In this document: in pieces, positions 46,731 to 58,067 of the stretch
Position numbering within the stretch: position 1 is the first letter of the stretch
How the letters are laid out: each line of letters opens with the position of its first letter
Assembly (NCBI GenBank): GCA_015345905.1
Contig: JADDTR010000027.1
Coordinates: 249,417 to 313,416, forward strand
Reading direction: 5' to 3'
Source of the DNA: Aotearoamyces nothofagi
Taxonomy: Eukaryota; Ascomycota; Leotiomycetes; Leotiales; Tympanidaceae
Length of the DNA: 64,000 nt
The notes under the pieces: generated by a model
Seen by the model: only the letters and a program-made list of their open reading frames with translations
Told to the model about the DNA's origin: nothing
Databases searched by the model: none
Made by a program: the position numbers and the translations under genes

Positions 46731-48658
46731 ATGTACACGAATTTGCAGCAAAAGTTCCGCGATACGTTCAACGAAGTACAAGATCGGTTGATTGATATGG
46801 CTATGGATCCTCGTTTAATGCCAGGTGTGGCAGCTTCGCTGCGATCCTCTGCTTCTACACCCTCGTTGCGCTCCAGGGATGGAAGTGTAACACCTGTGAG
46901 CAGGACGGATCCTGGAGGAAACGTGCGGGTAGTTGTGAGAGTCAGAGGGTTTCTCCCTAGGGGTAGGACACCTCTGTGGTTGTGACTGGACACAAATGCT
47001 AATTGTGTTCTGCAGAAATTGAGAGAGGTGCACAGTGTCTTGTTGAGATGGATCCCATAACTCAAGCCACAAAACTCTTGGTACCAAACGATACGGATCC
47101 TGCGAACTCTAGATCTAAGATGAGAAAAGTTGTAGAAGAGAAGAATTTCACATTCGACAATTCCTTCTGCTCCTATGATAAGTCAGATCCCAGCTATGCG
47201 CACCAGGAAGATGTTTACAATGCTCTGGGCGAAGATTTCCTGGATCACAACTTCGAAGGCTATCACACGTGCATCTTTGCATATGGCCAGACAGGTTCGG
47301 GCAAGTCATATACAATGATGGGTACTCCCGATCAGCCTGGCCTTATTCCTCGGACCTGTGAGGATTTATTCCAACGTATCGAATCGAACGAGACACCTAA
47401 TATAAGTTACAATGTCAGAGTGTCGTACTTCGAGGTCTACAATGAACATGTCCGCGACCTATTAGTACCACGTCATGACCCTCCACACTATCTGAAGATA
47501 CGCGAATCCCCAACAGAAGGACCGTACATAAAGGACCTGACAGATGCACCGGTCAAGTCCATTTCAGAGATCATGCGCTATATGAAGATAGGCGATGCCA
47601 GTCGAACCACAGCATGTACAAAAATGAATGACACTTCATCTCGTTCCCACTCAGTTTTCACCATCATGCTGAAGCAAATCCACCACGACATGGAGACAGA
47701 TGAAACCACAGAACGCCTTGCACGAATTCGCCTGGTGGATCTTGCTGGATCCGAGCGAGCAAAAGCAACGGAGGCTACTGGTGCTCGTCTTAGGGAAGGC
47801 TCCAACATTAACAAATCTCTCACCACTCTTGGCCGTGTCATCGCGGCCCTCGCGGATCCCAAGCACAGCCGCCCAGGCGTTGGCAAGAGGAGCAAAGACA
47901 TTGTACCATACAGAGATTCAATCCTGACATGGCTTCTCAAAGATAGTCTAGGTGGGAACAGTAAGACGGCTATGATTGCTTGCATTTCTCCCGCTGATTA
48001 TGACGAAACGTTGAGCACGCTGAGATACGCGGATCAGGCGAAGAAGATCCGGACAAGAGCAAAGGTCAATCAGGATCATGTTTCCGCCGCTGAGCGCGAT
48101 GCACAGATCGCAACAATGGCAGAGCAGATCCGTCTACTGGAGCAGCAACTAAGTCTTAGCGAAGGGAGGAAGAAGGAGGGGCGAGAAACTGGAGGAGAGA
48201 AGGCCATTGAAGAGAAATTAGAAGAGTATCAAGGCCAAGTTGGAAAGCTCCAACGACTTATGGAAGAGCGAGGTATGGTGGCTGAAGGGAAGATCAGGAG
48301 TTTACAGACGGAGAATGAAGCTCTTAGACTCCATCTGAAGCTCGCCGTTGAAAGTATCAAGAATCCCATTCCAGCCGTTGTCCTCAGTGCGAGGAATAGC
48401 ATGTCTGGCGGGTCTAGAAGGGTATCGATGGCTGGTAGTGGAGAGGCGGACAAGGAGAATGGCTATAAGATGGAAGGCGACGAAGAGTATCAAGGGGAAG
48501 ACACAGAGGATGAAGCGATCGATATGCATGATGAGCAAGCACAAGAGATGCAAGAGTCTATGCAAGATTTGCTAAAGGACTTGGGAATGTTCAAGAGGAA
48601 GATCGGCGATGATAAATCGAGGTTTATCTCGCCGTTGGGTGAAAGGGTTAACTATTAA
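46731..48658 (+). CDS. short kinesin-3 (NcKin3/UncB type)
   Basis: Plus-end microtubule motor of the kinesin-3 class in the shortened form found in filamentous ascomycetes. Model: exons 46731-46962 and 47016-48658; 624 aa. About 65 disordered residues precede the motor (NVRVVVRVRGFLPRE). Motor motifs: FAYGQTGSGKSYTMMG (P-loop), NDTSSRSHSVF (switch I), LVDLAGSERA (switch II) and GSNINKSLTTLGRVIAALAD. It has the kinesin-3 class look and a short coiled coil at about 450-540, then a Glu/Asp-rich tail. No FHA domain, PH domain or long cargo tail is present, unlike Unc104/KIF1A, which fits NcKin3 or Aspergillus UncB. Function in hyphae is probably vesicle or endosome movement. Confidence 0.88.
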
Positions 48659-49747
48659 TCAAGGCTTGCTGGATACAAGGTAACGCGAGGAATGATTGCA
48701 CGAGTTTGATTAGGCAGCGATGGTGTTTGGAGTATTGGCCATTAGCTCTTTTTGTATGTAGGCTGGGGAGGAATTTCACATTTTTATTGCTTGTACAAGT
48801 ACAGTATTTACATATATCATCAGTTCCATAACCCTTACCAAGTCTTCTGCATTTGAGCTCGCGGCCCCCAGTTGCTGTACTTGCTCACGATAACAATGCC
48901 CTATCATCGCTGGCAGTGGGCATGGAATAAAGGCCAAAAATGCATTCGTTGCCTGCTGCCTTTTAATTCTAGTAGGTGGGGAGGGCTGGGGTTGGGCTGG
49001 GAAGTGACGGAAACGCGAAATCGTGGGGCGTGGGGGGAGGTATATTCTGGAGTAAATATGCTTATAGGGTAGGTTGAAAGGGAGATGGTTTGAAAGCCAT
49101 TCTAGATATTACACGCTTGTATATTAGGTAGCCTGAAGCACGTCTCTTCGTCGAGGCCTCAAACTGCTGTTGGCTTTTGTCTTTGCCATTTAGCTGCTCT
49201 TGAGGGCAGTTTGGACAAGACAGAGATTCGAGATTTTGTGAATAGACCAGGCACGGTTTCGTTTCTTGCAGGTTCCCTATTCATGGTTATTGTAAACAAA
49301 TTGTCTCGGGTTTCGTTATATCGCGCTTGCGTCAGTTGTCATCATATACTCAATTGCAGCAAGGTCGCATAAAGCACTTCGGGCGAAGGTGAGTGGAGTG
49401 TGGTATTGAAAGCTATGCCACTGAAGCAGTTAAACAGACATGCCGTCTGACTACCACTAGAAACAGTTCCAATCCCCCACTTCAGATCATATCAACACAG
49501 GCGTGTGTGCAGAGGTCGAATGATGCCCACGACAATCCAGAGCATGAGTATTCCATCGAATGTACCTCTATAGTCCACCCAGCATCTAGAAAGCCTCCAA
49601 CAGTCAAATCGTCTCCTTCCTTCAATTCAGCAAAAAAGCCATAAACTCCAACCCAGTGCTGTTTCCATCGTCCGCCCTTCCGCTATGCTCACTTCTTGGT
49701 TGATTCATCACAAGTTCTTCGCATCGCCTCCGGGCTTCGTGGATACT
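48659..49747. other. kinesin-RPS29 spacer
   Basis: 1.1 kb between facing stops. No gene recognised; short frames lack family character. Confidence 0.5.
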
Positions 49748-50088
49748 CTAACGGTGCTATTGCAGTGTTAGTCCAGGTTCCTCACATGTCATTATTTCCA
49801 GCCTGTTGAGATGCGTACCTTGACGAATCCGATGTCCGCTGCCTTCTCACGGAAGCATTGACGGCAAATGTTAAGACCGTATTTTCGGATGAGACCGGCC
49901 TTGTGGGTGCAAACACGGCTACGAAAGAAGACACGTTAGCATTTGATTCCCTGCTACATAGCGTTTGAATCCTTGAGAGGATCTTGGAAGCGAATGAGAA
50001 TCGTGGAGGAGGGGAGGACAACGTACCAGGCGCGGGCGCCTTTGCCGTAGGTCCTTGGACGAGAGTTCCAGACAGTCTCGTGAGACAT
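49748..50088 (-). CDS. RPS29: ribosomal protein S29 (uS14)
   Basis: Small-subunit ribosomal protein near the head of the 40S. Model: exons 50088-50027, 49918-49819, 49756-49748; 56 aa, exactly the usual length. Sequence runs [20 protein letters not shown], then CRVC and CRQC, the two Cys pairs of the zinc ribbon, and ends GFVKHR. The last coding exon is nine bases including the stop (His-Arg-stop). Unspliced, the frame would read past Lys into intron. Too short and too split to be caught as a single open frame. Confidence 0.94.
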
Positions 50089-50326
50089 GATGGCGATTTT
50101 GATCGAGTGTCGTAAAGTGAGAGTGGTGGGATGTTTTGCTCAATTAGATCGGCGCCGTGAAGTCGTGGAGTTGAAGGTAATCCCGTGAAACGATAATTCC
50201 TGCCCTACGTTCGCTATTTTTTCAAATTAGCATTGTGGGGTGGCCCGTGCGTCGTCGTTGCGAGATTGGCGGTGAGTGGATTCGGTGTGGCGTATGGCAG
50301 AATAATGTGAGCATCTGTGGCGCAGC

Positions 50327-51013
50327 ATGTCGCGGCGACACAACAACAATCAACTAGTCACATCTCTTTTTTGCGCGGAGCACAACCCTGAGAGTTACAG
50401 TCATATCCCGAGACTTACTGACGGTTCATATTCTCTTGGCATCGGCATTCGATTTCCGAAGAGTGCTCCGTACAATCGCACATGGGAAGTATCCTTTCTA
50501 GAATCTAAGGACTCCTCCCGCAAGGCTTATCCCGCCATAAGACGCACGAATATTAGATCGATACTCAAGGAATTTCGTTATTGCAGAGATCCTACATACG
50601 TCTCCGTGATGAGCCTAGCTTGTTGGTCTTAGCAATGGTATGCATAGCTCCTAGGTTACCAAGACTAATGAACTCATGTTCTGCAACAGTCTAAAGATTC
50701 CAACCATACATACGTGCACTTCAATCGTCCTCGAGATGCCGACCTTTTCGAGGACTTCTGCAAGGATAAACTTCCAGATGATGAAATCTACGTCCCGCCT
50801 CACAACCAGCCCCTCAATCCAGAAGACGAGGATGACGTTGTGCCTGATCAACATGCAGCATTTGGTATTCAGAGAGCCACACAGAAGACTAAAGAGGCCG
50901 CATGGAAGGATCTGGGACTGGCAGATCTAATGAAGAAGGGGCCAGGGCAGCCAGGTGGTGCTGTGAACGGAGAGGGATCGAAGTTGCTCGGAAATAAGAG
51001 CTTACCGAGGTAG
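50327..51013 (+). CDS. small conserved fungal protein of unknown function
   Basis: Model: exons 50327-50488, 50587-50637, 50690-51013; 178 aa, all joins in phase 0. The first exon gives an N-terminus rich in Asn and Ser; the joins read TWE-RSYIRLRDEPSLLVLAM-SKDSNHTYVHFNRPRDADLF. The second half is acidic (NPEDEDDVVPDQ) and ends in a Gly/Lys tail. No domain is recognised and no membrane or signal segment is seen. The first donor (GTATCC) is not ideal, so the first exon is the weakest part. It lies 238 bases from, and divergent to, RPS29. Confidence 0.65.
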
Positions 51014-51262
51014 AGCGAGGTTGAAAGGCGCTTTTGCTTTGGCAGTTTATGGGTTAGACAACTTGAGCAAGTGCAATGAGTCTGGCAGGCGTTCACAGAG
51101 GAATACCCCATGGTTGATACGGAAAAAGCTCTAGCTCTGCATATGCAACGAGACGCACGGTACACCCGTGACTAAATCAGCTTGATAAACCATTCTTCGT
51201 CCTATTCATAACTCCTTGCAATGCTCTTAACGCCAGCCCATGCTCAAATATTCTCAGATGCT

Positions 51263-52047
51263 TCAAGATTTTCCCAAGAACGCCTCCCTTTCCACAACCT
51301 CTGGTTGGAACTTCACCAGGAACACGGTCTTTCCCGGCCACAGCTCCCCTTCCTCCCCCTTCCCTACACTATGAGCCGTGACTCTGGCCGGGAAGCCTGC
51401 ACCATCACACGTCCCCTCAATGATGCCAGCCACAAACGCAGCGCAATTCAGCTGGTTCATTTCCTTTGGCACGCTGATGTACTGGTTCACCAAAGGCTCG
51501 TTGTCGGAGATCATATAGTCTTCTGGCGTCTCGGGGTTTGAAGACTTTTCTAGAGCATCAGCCGGTCGTGAAAAGAGATGCTTCCACATTATTGTCGTTA
51601 TGAACTGTAGCAGAGCGATGATGTTCAGAGGGCGGAGTTGGGACCGGGGGGGCTCGCGGTAGATGAGGAGGTCGAGGAGTTTCAAGCCGATGGGATGTCC
51701 TTGGATATTTAGTCTACAAGTTACATATATCAGCCTGCTCTCTTATTTACAGTAGGGTCACAATAGAGTTTGTAGTTTGACCCAGGGAAGGGGGGGTTGA
51801 GGGGGGTTTGTAAGTACCGCTTCTCGAGATCTTGAATCCCAGTGACGCGTTTCTGCGCATAGCTGACCATCTCTCCAAACAGGTATGCAAAGCTTGCCTG
51901 GCTAAGTTCCTGCGTCCGACTGCGATTGAGAGGTCGGTGATATATCGTTTTACCACTTGAAGGGTATCTTAATCCGGGCGGGGATGCCCGCTGCGCTTGA
52001 GACGCCTGGCTAGTGAGCCCAGGCTTTACTGCCTGAGAAGAAGCCAT
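51263..52047 (-). CDS. TRS31: Trs31/TRAPPC5, TRAPP complex subunit
   Basis: Core subunit of TRAPP complexes, the exchange factor for Ypt1 in ER-Golgi and Golgi traffic. Model: exons 52047-51818 and 51713-51263; 226 aa. The Bet3-like fold is recognisable from SQASFAYLFGEMVSYAQKR, DLEKRLNIQGHPIGLKLLDL, TTIMWKHLFSRPADALEKS and AAFVAGIIEGTCDGAGFPAR to GKTVFLVKF. The join rebuilds Leu-Glu-Lys-Arg-Leu-Asn. The N-terminal 45 residues are Ser/Gln/Pro-rich and specific to fungi. Confidence 0.92.
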
Positions 52048-52423
52048 TGCGGATCAGGTGCTAGGTGCTGCACAGGTAGTAGGTAGTCCTTAAGATTCGA
52101 TCATCAGCAGATGGCGTTTAGAGGCTGAAATGATTTAGTAGGGTGGTTACGACCAAAGTTTGTCGTTATTGACAGCTAGAATCGCGAAGCGACGAGCGAC
52201 GACCGCGATAAGGGGAGCTGATAATCGATGTTCCCAAATTCAAAGGTTTACTTCGGCATATTAACGCAACCAAATTCATTTTAGCAATATCATCTATATT
52301 CTATCGACTCCGTCCAAAATCATCTCTTTATTGAGCAACGCCAGCAAATGCTCTCGAGCATTATTAATCAGTACCGTATATCAGTGAGGAACACAGGACG
52401 TTGTTGTTTCACGTCAAATGTTC
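52048..52423. other. spacer between TRS31 and Sec14-like gene
   Basis: 376 bases; TRS31 promoter and the 3' end of the next gene, both on the minus strand. Nothing else seen. Confidence 0.5.
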
Positions 52424-53778
52424 TTATTCTCGATCTCCCACTGTTATAAGCTTATGGGCGTCTCCCACCATACCAAGATCTCCATTGCCACTAGCTTGGT
52501 TCCCCTGGGTCTGCTTTGGGGACACCACACTCTCCTCATGTGTAGGACGATCCCCTTCTGTCGTAAGCTTTAGATCTTCTGCCACAGCAGCCACATCATC
52601 CTTGTCCGATGGCTTTCCTACGGACTGCGAAGCTCCTTGGCCAACGCTTGGAGTATCGCCTCCTTTGATGTAGCTCTCGCTCTCGCCATAATGCTTGCCA
52701 GCCTTCTCCCATCGTGCCTTTTGCTCTGCCTGCCTTTCCTTGCATAGCTTGTTTAATATTGGCCAGTACGTATCATGATCGTAGTCAAAATCGACGTCGC
52801 CGTTGAAATCTTTCCACAATTGCTCAGCAGGGACATACTTCTTCATATCTTCATTGAACTTGAGCTTCTCGCGGGTATAAGGATCAATGAACGGAGTTAT
52901 GATCTTGAAGAAGCCCCATACTACCCATGGAACTGTTAATCCGTTAGCTAGTTTTAGGAAGAGGCCTACAGAATGGATACGGATCCAAGTCCTCTTGAGA
53001 TGATGTTGCCCATGATTAACAAAATAATAAGTGACTAACCATTAATGATGCAAGCTCGCCCAAGCCTCTCCGGATAATGAGTCTGAAGAATATGGAGAAC
53101 TTCTCTGCCTTGACTAATGGGCGGGGAGGTGTTGCTCCGGTTTTTGCCCGATTTAAAGTTGATCAGAAGGATAAGTCTTTCTTGCCCAGGTACCATCAGG
53201 TCAATAACTCGCTCTACCATGAATACCAAGTGTTGGACTTGTCTCGGGGTTGCCTCTGTATTTTGGCGAGCGGGATTTAGGTAAAGACACGGGCGGGCCT
53301 CGAAATCAAAGCCAAGCATGAATTGTTTTCCTGTCTCGTTCTCAGGGGACATTTGCTCCGCACTCAATAAGTCTGTGCCGTACTCCCGCCTCCAACTAAG
53401 AGTTCCTAGAAGTCGTTTTGCGGCCTCCGCCGTATGCCACTTCGTCGCTCGCAGATATCGGAGCAGGCACTCCCTAGTTAACCACATGACTTCACCGTCG
53501 ACGAGTGGGCCACCCTTTCCCGTTGTCGACGGGACATCTTGCCAGGACTTGACAATCTTTAGCAGCTCTTCATACTTTGCTATCTGGTCTGGAAGCAGAG
53601 CCGGGCGGACTTTAGGCTTCGCAGATTCAATCGGGTTGAGGAAAGGTGTCTTGCGGACAACCCCTGGTTTCTCACCAAGCGATGATGCAGCGGAGTATGA
53701 TGTTGGTGGTTGCTGGTCTGCCAAGTTAAGGTCGGCTGCCGCCAGCTTTTCCTCCAAGCCGGGTATCTCGGCCGTCAT
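52424..53778 (-). CDS. Sec14-like CRAL-TRIO lipid-transfer protein
   Basis: Phosphatidylinositol/lipid-transfer protein of the Sec14 superfamily, nearest in flavour to Pdr16/Sfh3. Model: exons 53778-53040 and 52932-52424; 415 aa. CRAL-TRIO N-terminal helices: WLTRECLLRYLRATKWHTAE, RLLGTLSWRREYG. Lipid-binding lobe: GFDFEARPCLYLNP, VFMVERVIDLMVPGQE, LLINFKSGKN, LHILQTHYPERLGRACIIN and, after the intron, VPWVVWGFFKIITPFIDP. The tail is acidic and disordered. An in-frame ATG at 54012 would add 78 residues (493 aa in all), but that stretch is Arg/Ser/Pro-rich and resembles translated leader, so I start at MTAEIPGLEE. Divergent from POL12. Confidence 0.88.
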
Positions 53779-54197
53779 CGTTACGGGCGGTAGAAGGTAT
53801 CGGAAAGATGTGACGATAGATCGCAGAGGGCGATTGCCAATGGGGTATATGAGCAACAAGAAGCCCTTTCCGAGACGCTCACGTGCATGGACTGGATGAG
53901 TGAAGGCTGCGCTGAATAGTTCGGAAAAGTGGGGGATCAAGGAAGGAGGACGGGGGGAGGTCGGGCGCCGTCGGCTTGCCGAACCGTCCGAGTCAATCAA
54001 ATATTTATGCATTTATGACGCCGACGCAGCTTCAGCCGAGGCCCCGCGAATGCAATCAATTACAGGGGTCCCCGGCAAACGCGTCCGACGCGTCTCCAAA
54101 ACTCTCACTTCAGCCCTACAGCGTGAAAGACGGTACGAAGGCGAACTCTTTATAGCAACTGTGCCATAAGCCGTCTCCGTCTACAACGCGCGTCAAT
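53779..54197. other. Sec14-like/POL12 divergent promoter region
   Basis: 419 bases between divergent starts; GC-rich. An open frame to 54012 on the minus strand runs into it (see the Sec14-like entry). ACGCGT at about 54078-54083 and 54087-54092 matches the MluI cell-cycle box core (bound by MBF in yeast), which would suit a DNA-replication gene like POL12, but this is only a short word match. Confidence 0.45.
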
Positions 54198-56431
54198 ATG
54201 GCAGACTCTGTCGTCGAAGAGCTCAATGCTCTATTTGCGCCGGCTGCAGGGCCTGGCCTGGAGCCCGACGTCGTAGGAGAACTGCAGTCAATCATGCGTC
54301 TGCATTCGATTCCCCCCCAAGAACTGTTCTACAAGTGGGAGTCTTATAGCATCAAGATGGGATCCGACGATATGAGGCTCAACATCGAGACCGCAAGAGC
54401 GCTCAAGCAAGATGTGCAGGACGGCTTGGAGCGAGAGGTCAGGAGCAAGGCGCACGTTCGAAGCGCTGACAAGCGAGGAGGAGGGACGCCACGCAATATA
54501 TCTAGCAACAGCGATGTTTTCGGCATGTGAGTAGAGATAGGACACGTCAGGGAAGCCCTCGCTGACCCGCTGGAAGGCTAGATGGACTCGTACCAAACAC
54601 CCCTCGGACAGGCTCGGCAAACAAGACGAGCGGGACGATCAAGCGTAAGATTGGCCAGCTCGAAACACCATCGATATCGAGGGTGAAGGCAGAGCCAGCA
54701 AGTAGTCCACCCGACTTTAAGACCTCTTCTAATCAAGGCGATCGTCAGACCAGAGCCCCGTACGTCGTCTGCAGCTATTCTATACTGTTAATAACTAACT
54801 GGTTTGAAGAGCAGCATCCTTCAACGATCGAGCCAATGCTGGGCAAGCTGTCGAGGTTCTCAACAATCACTTATCCCCCTCGGATCCACCAATTGCTCCG
54901 TACCCCGAGTCTCGCATCAAGCTGACAGCCAACTCTGATGTCAAGAAGCTCTCATATAAGCCAATGGCCATGAAGTCATCAGAAGCATCGGAGATTCTCG
55001 ACGATCGGATAGACGAGTTCATGCTGTTGATTCAGGCGCATCATCACCTGGAGGACTCTGATTTCGGGAGCGCTGCAAGCCAGAGTATCAACGAGGTGGT
55101 AGCGGTTGGCAGGATTGCCTCGGATTCCTCAGACGGGAAACTGAATGCCGCCTCCTTGGTCCTGGAGATGTCGAGGCGGATGGGCGCAGGACTACGGATC
55201 CCTCTGAAGATGGGCGCCGTGCCCGGCTTCCAGTTCTTTCCTGGGCAGATTGTCGCGCTGAGGGGTATCAACGTGTCAGGAGAAGACTTCACAGTTGCCG
55301 AAATCCTGGAGGCTCCTTTGCTACCCGTTGCAGCATCGGCACCGAGTGGCTTGGAAGCACACGTGCAGAGGCTCCGGGGTGGGCCAGATGCCATGGACTC
55401 GGATTCCCCACCTCCCCCCTTGACCATCCTGCTCGGTTCCGGGCCATACACGGCCGATGACAACCTCGACTTCGAGCCTCTCCATGCCCTTTGCAGTCAA
55501 GCAGCAGACTCTTACGCCGACGCCCTGATCCTCTCCGGACCTTTTCTCGACATCGATCACCCCCTCGTCGCCTCTGGCGATTTCGACCTGCCAGACGACG
55601 CCACGGCCGAGCCGGACACGGCCACCATGGCGACGGTCTTCAAGCATCTCGTCGCGCCCATCCTCCAGCAGCTCGCCTCGGCAAACCCCAGCATCACCAT
55701 CCTGCTGGTCCCGTCCGTCCGCGACGCGACCAGCCAGCACGTGTCGTGGCCGCAGGAGCCGCTCCCGCGCAAGCGAGAGCTCGGCCTGCCCCGGGCCGCG
55801 CGCGTCGTCGGCAACCCCATGACCCTGTCCCTGAACGAGATGGTCACGGCCGTCTCGTCGCAGGACGTCCTGTACGAGCTGCGGCACGAGGAGGCCACGG
55901 GCGGCGCGCCCCGCGACGCCAACCTGCTCGCCAGGCTGCCCCGCTACCTCATCGAGCAGCGCCACTTCTTCCCCCTCTTCCCCCCCGTCGACCGGCCCAG
56001 GCTGCCCGCGACGGGCACCGCCGAGGCCGTCCAGGCCGGCGCCGTGCTCGACCTGAGCTACCTCAAGCTCGGAGAGATGCTGAACGTGCGGCCCGACATG
56101 CTGATCGTGCCGAGCGCCCTGCCCCCCTTTGCCAAGGTCCGTACCTGCCCATCCCATTCCATCCCATGCCATAACCCCCCTTTGTCTATACCATAACCTC
56201 CCCCCCCCTTCCCCCCCTTGTCTACTAGCCGAGCAAGACTCTAACCCGCCGCAGGTCGTCGAGAGCGTGCTCGTCATCAACCCCGGCTTCCTCTCGAAGC
56301 GCAAGGCGGCCGGCACGTACGCCCGGCTGACGGTCTATCCGGCGCAGCTGACGGACGAGGAGAGGACGGCGGGGCGCATGGTCGGGCACAGGCTGTTCGA
56401 GAGGACGCGCGTGGATATCGTCAGGATCTAG
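54198..56431 (+). CDS. POL12: Pol12, DNA polymerase alpha B subunit
   Basis: Regulatory subunit of polymerase alpha-primase, needed to start each Okazaki fragment and for telomere capping. Model: exons 54198-54526, 54577-54759, 54810-56136, 56255-56431; 671 aa. An N-terminal helical domain is followed by a linker with SDVFGMLDGLVPNTPR, then SRIKLTANSDVKKLSYKPM, EILDDRIDEFM and the inactive phosphoesterase/OB region: FFPGQIVALRGIN, LILSGPFLDIDHP, ILLVPSVRDATS, VVGNPMTLSLNE and VLVINPGFLSKRKAAGTYA. Both first introns are 50 nt. GC at third positions rises sharply in the second half of exon 3. Long antisense frames there are a by-product of that composition. Confidence 0.93.
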
Positions 56432-56621
56432 GCATCGGCTTCTTTTTTTTTGGGGGGGGGGGGGGACGCGGTAACGATACTGGCTAGATAGATAGAGGGG
56501 CTTATCATGAATGAACGGCAATGCAATCATGAGATTCTAGACTTGGGGAAAACACATATGTCGGCACCGTGAATCTGTGCTAGGTTTGTATCTATCGTAC
56601 TGTGTCATCCATGCCATTCTT

Positions 56622-58067
56622 CTACAGTCTCTGATCGTCGCGCGAATCCACCCTGCGGCGCTTGTCGCCGCCATACCGGTCCCGCTCCCGCGAGGAGCTT
56701 CTCTTCCTCCGGCTCCTCTCGTCCTGCTCCCTCGAGCCGCTTCTCCTCCTCCTCCTCCTCCCCTCCTCCTCCTGCCGATACTCGCGTCTCGGAGATCTCG
56801 ATCTCGATCTCGACCTCGATCCAAGTCTGCGCTCGCTCGCACCTCCGGGACGGTACGTGTCATCGCCATCTCTGGCCCCCGGGCCGGCCCCTCTCACAGC
56901 CCTGCGCTCGCCAACCGGCAGGTTGTTCGCGCCGCTGGCGCCCTGGCGGTCTCTGTCGGGCAGGAAGCGGTCGTCGGCGCCGAGCCGGTCGGGTGCGCCG
57001 CCGGAGCGCCTGCGGTCGTCGAGCTGGCCCCAGCGGCCCGTGTCCTCGCTCTTCAGGTCGCGGTACTTGGTGGCGCCCCTCCTGCCGAGCTTCGTCATGT
57101 CGCGCAGCTGCAGGGCCTGGGGCAGGAGCTCGCGGTTCTGGACGTCGTCGGCGAACCGCGAGCCCATGATGTCTCGCCGGTCGAGCCCTTCGGCCTTGGC
57201 GTCGTCCTGGAAGAAGGCGCCCTTGTGATAGTACTTTTGCATGTAGCCCATCTTCCCCTTGCCGTCCTTCTCCTCCTTCTGTTTCGCGATGAACTCGTCG
57301 TCCTCGGCCTTCCGCTCCTCCTCGGTCAGATTCTTCCTCCGCTCGACTTCTTCCAGCTCCTCTTCGCGCTTCTCAATCGTCTCCCTGTCCCGCTTGATGC
57401 GCTTCAGTTCTCTGAGCTTCCAGGCGGCGAGCTCTGCTTCGGGATCAAGGTCATCTGTATCGTCAACGTCTTCGGCGCCGTCCTCCTCGTCGTCCCAATT
57501 CTTCTTCCCAGCCGCCCTCGCCGCGATATCCTTTCTTATCTGCTCCTCGACAATCTCGTCCGCAGCTGCTTTCCGTCTCGCCTCCTCCTCTGCCGCTCTC
57601 TCCTCTTCAGATCTGGGATCCACGACGGCTCCAGTCGCCTTCCGCTTGTCCTTCTTGATGAATGTAGGCCGCATCAACACCCTCCGCGGTGCCTCCTCCT
57701 CGCTCTCTTCCTCCTCGGACCCGCTCTCTTCGTCGCTTCCTTCTTCGCTGCCCTCCTCGTCCTCGCTCTCCTCCGTCACGAAGCCCTCTTCCTCTTTCGC
57801 GCGCAGGGCCTTTTCTTCCTCTACACGTGCCGCTTCGTCCGCAGCGGCTCGTCTCCGCCGCTCGTTGAGGTCGACTTTGCTGAGATTGCTGGCTATTCCG
57901 CCAGCGCTGGCGTACTTCGGCGTGGCCTTGGTAGCTTGCTGTTGTGGTGCCTCTTCCTCGGCCTCACTCGCGTCCGACTCGGACGAGTCGTCGTCTTCGG
58001 CAACAGCCTTGCCAGGCCTATGTCTAGGGGCCCTGACAGGATTTGCCGTCATACCTTTGGGAGGCAT
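56622..58067 (-). CDS. MFAP1-like spliceosome protein
   Basis: Homologue of MFAP1, a component of the activated-spliceosome precursor (B complex) that supports pre-mRNA splicing. One exon, 481 aa. Highly charged: acidic runs at about 20-130, then the conserved MFAP1 core with RRVLMRPTFIKKDKR, ELAAWKLRELKRIKRDRE, KMGYMQKYYHKGAFFQDD and DIMGSRFADDVQNRELLP. An Arg/Ser-rich tail (SRSRSRSRSPRRE and further RS dipeptides) fits a nuclear splicing factor. Lack of introns and high GC are notable next to intron-rich neighbours. Convergent with POL12, 190 bases apart. A 513-residue open frame on the opposite strand is a shadow. Confidence 0.93.
   Translation of the reverse strand: MPPKGMTANPVRAPRHRPGKAVAEDDDSSESDASEAEEEAPQQQATKATPKYASAGGIASNLSKVDLNERRRRAAADEAARVEEEKALRAKEEEGFVTEESEDEEGSEEGSDEESGSEEEESEEEAPRRVLMRPTFIKKDKRKATGAVVDPRSEEERAAEEEARRKAAADEIVEEQIRKDIAARAAGKKNWDDEEDGAEDVDDTDDLDPEAELAAWKLRELKRIKRDRETIEKREEELEEVERRKNLTEEERKAEDDEFIAKQKEEKDGKGKMGYMQKYYHKGAFFQDDAKAEGLDRRDIMGSRFADDVQNRELLPQALQLRDMTKLGRRGATKYRDLKSEDTGRWGQLDDRRRSGGAPDRLGADDRFLPDRDRQGASGANNLPVGERRAVRGAGPGARDGDDTYRPGGASERRLGSRSRSRSRSPRREYRQEEEGRRRRRRSGSREQDERSRRKRSSSRERDRYGGDKRRRVDSRDDQRL

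Noticed and set aside
53779-54012. 78-residue N-terminal extension of the Sec14-like protein
   Set aside because: Arg/Ser/Pro-rich, resembles translated leader; homologues as remembered begin near MTAEIP. Kept as an alternative only.
55321-56316. 331-residue minus-strand and 227-residue plus-strand frames over POL12
   Set aside because: Overlap conserved POL12 exons; high GC removes stop codons from the other frames.
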